Under the pieces are notes generated by a model. It was not told the origin of the DNA and did no database searches. It was given only the letters and a program-made list of their open reading frames with translations. Below, piece after piece: positions 63,683 through 64,000 of a DNA stretch of 64,000 nt. The DNA lies in the NCBI RefSeq assembly GCF_002924365.1, contig NZ_PQWB01000026.1:1-64000 (forward strand), read 5' to 3'. Position numbers and translations under genes: made by a program. Numbering within the stretch: the first letter of the stretch is position 1; each line of letters opens with the position of its first letter. This DNA is from Chromobacterium alticapitis (GTDB lineage: Bacteria > Pseudomonadota > Gammaproteobacteria > Burkholderiales > Chromobacteriaceae).

Positions 63683-64000
63683 ATGAGCCAGCAGCAACTG
63701 ATGCAACGCAAGGCCGACGCCACCCCGCGCGGCGTGGGCGTGATGTGTGGTTTCTATATCGATCGCGCCCGCAACGCCGAGATCTGGGATACCGAAGGCA
63801 ACCGTTACATCGACTTCGCCGGCGGCATAGGCGTGCTCAACACGGGCCATCTGCATCCTCAGGTGGAGGCCGCCGTGGCGGAGCAGCTGTCCCGCTTCAG
63901 CCACACCTGCTACCAAGTGGTGCCCTACGAGTCCTACATCAGCCTGGCGGAAAAGCTCAACCAGCTGACCCCGGGCAGCTATGCCAAGAAAACCGCCTTG
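63683..64000 (+). CDS. gabT: 4-Aminobutyrate aminotransferase (5' part)
   Basis: The first 106 codons are present; the gene runs off the right edge. The sequence R-K-A-D-A-T-P-R-G-V-G, then W-D-T-E-G-N-R-Y-I-D-F-A-G-G-I-G-V-L-N-T-G-H is typical of class III aminotransferases of the GabT group. These convert GABA and 2-oxoglutarate to succinate semialdehyde and glutamate. GAGGAG lies before the ATG at 63683. The PLP lysine is outside the window, so related substrates cannot be excluded. Confidence 0.85.
   Translation, partial: MSQQQLMQRKADATPRGVGVMCGFYIDRARNAEIWDTEGNRYIDFAGGIGVLNTGHLHPQVEAAVAEQLSRFSHTCYQVVPYESYISLAEKLNQLTPGSYAKKTAL

Overview
The window is GC-rich chromosomal DNA from a motile Gram-negative bacterium, most likely a betaproteobacterium of the Neisseriales and probably Chromobacterium or a close relative. 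The reasons are an 806-residue NAD-dependent DNA ligase with extra sequence before its BRCT domain (as in Neisseria), a ZipA/LigA pair, a polar-type flagellin cluster and a complete Fur-type heme uptake operon. The genus is inferred from gene content and style, not from a database search. I saw no rRNA, tRNA, CRISPR array or intact insertion sequence; an ISAs1-like transposase remnant lies at the left edge.

Left part (1-23163). A small HU-type DNA-binding protein and a beta-hydroxyacid dehydrogenase face each other across a shared terminator. A late flagellar cluster follows on the minus strand: fliC (under an exact sigma-28 promoter), flaG, fliD, fliS, fliT, a DUF2802 protein, a FliK-like protein and an FhlB-like protein. 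Directly upstream of fliC are two giant tandem paralogous glycosyltransferases of about 1298 and 1584 residues. Beyond them is a sugar-modification island with four DegT/DnrJ-type aminotransferase-like proteins (one lacking the catalytic lysine), a WbqC-like protein and a methyltransferase, ending in a methylthioinosine/methylthioadenosine phosphorylase. I read 7159-22413 as a candidate flagellin (or surface glycan) glycosylation locus. This is the most interesting system in the window.

Middle part (23392-35439). A Fur box precedes hemP-hmuR-hmuS-hmuT-hmuU-hmuV, a complete heme acquisition operon: outer-membrane receptor, cytoplasmic heme handling, and periplasmic binding protein with ABC permease and ATPase. 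An SDR dehydrogenase follows. A four-gene minus-strand operon of unknown purpose (two orphan proteins, a lambda-repressor-like regulator and a YhhQ/VUT-like transporter) starts from a near-consensus sigma-70 promoter. Then come hpt, galU and a TPR protein.

Right part (35441-64000). This is mostly housekeeping: ligA, zipA, a MarR regulator, a TonB protein, a NarK nitrate/nitrite transporter, smc, yqgE-ruvX, the RbgA GTPase and ETF-ubiquinone oxidoreductase. A glutarate/glutaryl-CoA pair (family III CoA-transferase and GcdH) is divergent from an IclR regulator and feeds electrons to the ETF-QO encoded next door. A CBS protein, argB, a four-gene TetR-controlled RND efflux operon ending in a TolC-like protein, and the start of gabT complete the window.
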